From Mesaphorura yosii (lineage: Eukaryota; Arthropoda; Collembola; Poduromorpha; Tullbergiidae): a stretch of DNA of 64,000 nucleotides. The notes below the pieces were generated by a model. That model saw only the letters and a list, made by a program, of their open reading frames with translations. It was not told the DNA's origin and made no database searches. The stretch is taken from the NCBI GenBank assembly GCA_009869945.1, contig WIXG01000116.1, positions 140,959-204,958 of the forward strand, read 5' to 3'. Within the stretch, counting starts at the first letter, position 1, and each line of letters opens with the position of its first letter. The translations under genes were made by a program, and so were the position numbers. Below, in pieces: positions 60,741 to 64,000 of this stretch.

Positions 60741-61778
60741 TTTCCTTTGCTACCAGTGCTTCCAAGCTCCAACGCTCTGGGAAACTGAAATGAACTCATT
60801 TTCAAATTTCGAAATAAGTAATAAGCAAGAATCTACTGCGATTGAGGAGAAGTTTCGAATTAATTCATGTGCATATGCTAATTGGCGGTTGAATGATAAG
60901 TCAGCATTTAATTATTTCAATAATGATTTGCTGCGCGATCGACAATAAAGTATTGCTTGAATCCAATTACAAGTTACAGGCCTTTAATTCAATGTTTCAC
61001 ATTCATAGACTGCTTAAATTAAGATTTTAATTTAGCACTAATTAACTGTACTAATGCTGATTGTAGACTAACATTTTCTAGTGGACCAATAATTAACCTG
61101 GTTCATTAGTTCTTGCTCGCCTTTGGTCGGAGCAATTCAATGATTTGACAAAGTTATTGTTGATTGAAAGAATGAGGTGGGACAAATTAACGTCAAGTGC
61201 AAGTGATAAAGCAGCTTTAATTCAGACAATCTCATTCACTGAAGCATGCTTTCCCGTGCTGAACCTATCAATGCCAATACAAGCTACTGAATTGAAGCCA
61301 TTCTACAACGCACTTACTTTTGCTTGTAGAAATCAAAAATTCCATTCAGAACGTAATCATGTGTCCCTTCATCCTGCACACAATATGAAATAGATACGCG
61401 GTATCAAAATTAAATGCGTTTAGTTGATGATTCATGACTCACGAGTTGATAAATATTGCAGATTCCGCCCTTGTTGGTAAACAAACAGGTTGCTTGAACT
61501 GAATCGCGTGTCACCTCTCCATCGTTGCATTTAAGTTCAAGATTATGACCCGGGTGTCGCACCTCACTGATAGGTGCGTACTACCTCACCTGTACGTACA
61601 CAATTGTTAATCAGTGATTAATCCGAATATTAACATGATGCTTGTTTTGATGTGATTTTGTGATTGTTTTTTTTCGAACAAGCTATAAAAGCTATGTATC
61701 AGGTTGCACATCGACTTCAATTTCCTCTTTCTACTTTCATACACCAACTAATTTTAGGAGTTCCTTAAGGCTGAAGAA
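60741..61778. promoter_or_regulatory. Divergent gap between two crystallin-like genes
   Basis: About 1 kb with no supported gene. A TATA box (TATAAAA, 61684-61690) lies about 95 bases before the right-hand ATG. The left-hand start is at 60740. Confidence 0.45.
61684..61690 (+). promoter_or_regulatory. TATA box of crystallin-like gene 2
   Basis: TATAAAA 89 bases before the ATG at 61779, consistent with a start about 30 bases downstream and a short leader. Confidence 0.5.
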
Positions 61779-62662
61779 ATGAGGTTGATATTACTTCTCG
61801 CAGTGTCATTTCTTCCACTTTCCATATTTTCACTTAGCGTCTCCCAAGACCAAGATCTCCAAAATGCAGATCCAGCATGCACGTCTGATCGAAAGCAGAT
61901 GGTGACGTTCCATGAATTTCGAGACTACACTGGCAGATCCGAGACATTCTGCTCAAATCAGCCAGACCTTCAAAGTACGCCTGGCTTCGGGAAGTCAGCC
62001 ATTTATGTTTGCGTGAATCGTGGCGTGTAAGTTGTCTTCAAATATGTTGTACTACCTGATCTACTCTTCCCTTTAGTCAAGTTGTGAACGTAATTTGTAA
62101 TTTCAGGTGGGTGTTTGGACTTGACATAAATGGGGTCAGTAGTAGTGGGACTCTCGTCAGCGGGAACATTGGCCGGATTTGCATTTTTTGGCCAGAGAAT
62201 TTTTCAATCAAATACACATCCATCAGGCATCTGGCTTCCGCCGACATGGATCAGCCTGCAATCAGTTTCTTTGCGCAAAGTGATACGGGACTGAATTGGC
62301 GTGGTCGCGAGTTGTATCTAGACGGAAACGAAATGCGTTTGTTCGAGCCAATGTGGGGCATTTCGTCCTATGGCCTCACAGGCTCAGAACCAATTACAAT
62401 TTATACTGGAACAAACTTTGACGGTGAATTCGAGTGCCTAGTACCAGGAAAAAATGATCCCTTCTTGACAGGTGTCACATTTCACGATCAAATCACGCTG
62501 CGGACGGTCGGATCTGTACGAAAGGGCTGTGACCTATACAATTACAACAAGGACACAAATTACAACGGGCAGGATCATGGCGTCGGCGGTGGAGTCGGTT
62601 CAATTGTGACGGTGAACGGAGAGGATTTGCCAGATGTTCGAATGGTAAGAGTTGATAGGTAA
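61779..62662 (+). CDS. Secreted beta/gamma-crystallin-like protein 2
   Basis: Exons 61779-62026 and 62107-62662 give 267 residues. A signal peptide (MRLILLLAVSFLPLSIFSLS) is followed by an acidic stretch. Greek-key-like units are visible: QMVTFHEFRDYTGRSETFC near the start, and ITIYTGTNFDGEFECLVPG at about residues 198-216, both of the form aromatic-x(4-6)-Y/F-x-G, followed by HDQITLRTVGSVRKGC. The middle region (SADMDQPAISFFAQSDTGLN) may be a further degenerate unit. The C-terminus is Gly/Asn-rich (YNYNKDTNYNGQDHGVGGG). The stop is at 62660, but a GTAAGA donor at 62646 would allow another exon. Its homology to the 59.6-kb gene is by motif only. Confidence 0.6.
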
Positions 62663-63325
62663 AGCTATTTGCACTTCGAACTAATTCAATAGTCGTGTTA
62701 ATTTACTTACGTGTGTACCAAAATAAGCATTGTGAAATATGGAATTTTGCATACATTTACTGGAAATTTGTAAAGTTCGTGCAAAGCGTAGCCACAATTC
62801 ACGTCACTCGATAGTTGCCAGATCTCACCGTTATTGTCAGTACGTTAAATATTTAATAAACATTTTAATCTTGTTTGAATAAATATTCCTTTGTTCATTT
62901 GTTCAAATGGGCGTGATTCGCGCATGACTTCTCCAGAACAATCAGTCAGGATTAATCCCGACTTGTCGAAATTTTTGAATAGTACGCGTATGTTGCTTAT
63001 TCAGGTGCTAAAATTGACCTTGTTCGGACTGAAAACAAACCCTGATCCCTGGTTCGCGCACTTTGTCACATGGAATGCTAAATTCCATGTGAAATGTAAT
63101 TTTCAGCTTTATTTGCATTGATTAAATTCTAGCAATTTATTGGTTTCTTTTTAATTTGAGGCAATGATTCGTTGTTTACGACAGGCCTCTGCTTTTTTGC
63201 ACACGTTATGCAAGCATGAATTAACCACACAAACCACACATTTTGAGCCATGTCCTCAAAATTCCTATATAAAAAGATGGAAGAACGGGTCGCATTCCAG
63301 TTTCTCAACTCTTTTTGAGACACGC
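62663..63325. other. 3' UTR and chitinase promoter
   Basis: A poly(A) signal AATAAA at 62855 ends the crystallin-like transcript. The right half is the upstream region of the chitinase gene. No other gene. Confidence 0.5.
63268..63274 (+). promoter_or_regulatory. TATA box of the GH19 chitinase-like gene
   Basis: TATAAAA 58 bases before the ATG at 63326, with a CAGTTT initiator-like sequence about 30 bases downstream. Confidence 0.6.
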
Positions 63326-64000
63326 ATGAAAATGTTCACGATTATTTTGCTTGCAGCAGCGGTGCTCACCGTTGACGCCCAATGTAAGAATTAACTAACC
63401 TCGATTTGGTTCTGACCCAGACATTCACCACGTTGATTTCTCTTGCAGCATGCACCGGCGGCTACAAGGCTTCACCTGATTGCACAAAGTACTACCAGTG
63501 CGACACCAGCTCTGGCACATGGGTGCAGCAAAGCTGTCCATCAGGCTTGAACTGGAACGCAAAAAACAATTACTGTGACTGGCCCGCAAGTGCGGGATGC
63601 ACATCAGGAACAGCACCCGCGCCGGCTCCAGCGCCTGCACCCGCACCCGCTCCAGCCCCGGCACCTGCTCCTCCTCCAGCAACAGGTACGGTAACGCTGC
63701 CTACTGGATCGTTGAGAAATTGTGGTTCGTTACAATGTCTGCGCTGTGTTTTCCTCAAGGTACCCCACTCATCACACAGGCTGAATTCAACTCAGCCGCT
63801 CAGACCAAAGGCGGAAACCCCGATGTTAGCTATTACAATGGCTTCATTGCTTCCCTTCCGAAGGCCTTAATCACCACCAGACTCGAAGCGGCCAAATTCT
63901 TGGCGCACTCCGTCTGGGAGACTGTAAGGGAACACTGAGTTCAACTTCCATTTGATCCTGTCTAAAGATTCTACGTCTTTTATTTGATCTCGTCAGGTTG
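63326..64000 (+). CDS. CBM14 + GH19 chitinase-like protein (5' part)
   Basis: Secreted chitin-degrading or chitin-binding enzyme, truncated by the window end. Exons seen: 63326-63383, 63449-63685, 63760-63923 and the first four bases of the next (from 63997). A signal peptide (IILLAAAVLTVDAQ) leads to a CBM14 peritrophin-type domain with six cysteines (CTGGYKASPDCTKYYQC through CPSGLNW, YCDWPASAGC), then a Pro/Ala linker with many PAPAPA repeats. The third exon begins the catalytic domain: ITQAEFNSAAQTKGGNPDVS, YYNGFIASLPK, then TRLEAAKFLAHSVWET. The REAAxFLAxxxHE(T/S) type of segment is characteristic of glycoside hydrolase family 19, the Glu being the catalytic acid. GH18 would be expected in arthropods; GH19 is uncommon there. 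Confidence 0.72.

Noticed and set aside
60439..60948. 169-residue plus-strand frame
   Set aside because: It runs opposite the Gly/Ser-rich repeat exon and reads its complement (CYSRGCYSHG), with no independent support.

Overview
This is eukaryotic nuclear DNA from an arthropod, most likely a hexapod and possibly a springtail (Collembola). The genes have many short GT-AG introns (about 45-150 bp) and long untranslated and intergenic stretches. The gene set includes an insect-type gustatory receptor with the TYNLVL-QF-like tail, calpain, BAZ2/toutatis, SAS-6 and AUP1. The springtail guess rests on accessory genes: a CBM14 + GH19 chitinase-like protein, a terpene-synthase-like remnant and an intronless beta-helix protein. 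It is an inference, not a proven assignment.

Layout. 0.2-5.7 kb: a sugar-type gustatory receptor and, convergent to it, a long disordered protein of unknown function. 7.7-9.4 kb: TMEM186 and a small secreted acidic protein. 10.9-18.4 kb: a 15-exon calpain convergent with AUP1. 20.4-23.3 kb: the intronless beta-helix gene and trimethyllysine dioxygenase (TMLHE). 23.6-28.8 kb: FBXW9 (minus), a sniffer-like short-chain dehydrogenase (plus), then the terpene-synthase-like remnant. 29.6-30.4 kb: two non-autonomous DNA transposons side by side, one with hAT-like ends and an imperfect 8-bp target duplication. 30.6-42.5 kb: two chromatin readers transcribed divergently from a 3.5-kb gap, a PHD-zinc knuckle-ePHD protein and BAZ2/toutatis. 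43.9-54.3 kb: a dense housekeeping block with LRRC49 (tubulin polyglutamylase complex), proteasome subunit Rpn10/PSMD4, a small C-terminal-anchor protein and SAS-6. 54.8-64 kb: fast-evolving surface or secreted genes, namely a four-TM protein, a secreted Ig protein, a Gly/Ser-rich protein, two beta/gamma-crystallin-like secreted proteins and the 5' part of the GH19 chitinase.

All multi-exon models were built by hand: donors and acceptors were chosen so that the phases agree and the reading frame closes exactly. Each CDS entry gives the whole span, with exon coordinates in its evidence. The genes share no single pathway. Functional pairs are the two chromatin readers, and LRRC49 with SAS-6 (centrosome/microtubule biology). 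The points most worth a second look are the signal-peptide exon whose phase fits two different downstream products (59.6-60.7 kb), the PSMD4 intron whose donor overlaps the stop codon, the frame-broken terpene-synthase-like remnant, the short-chain dehydrogenase with Arg in place of the catalytic Lys, the AUP1 acyltransferase motif lacking its His, and the nested transposons.
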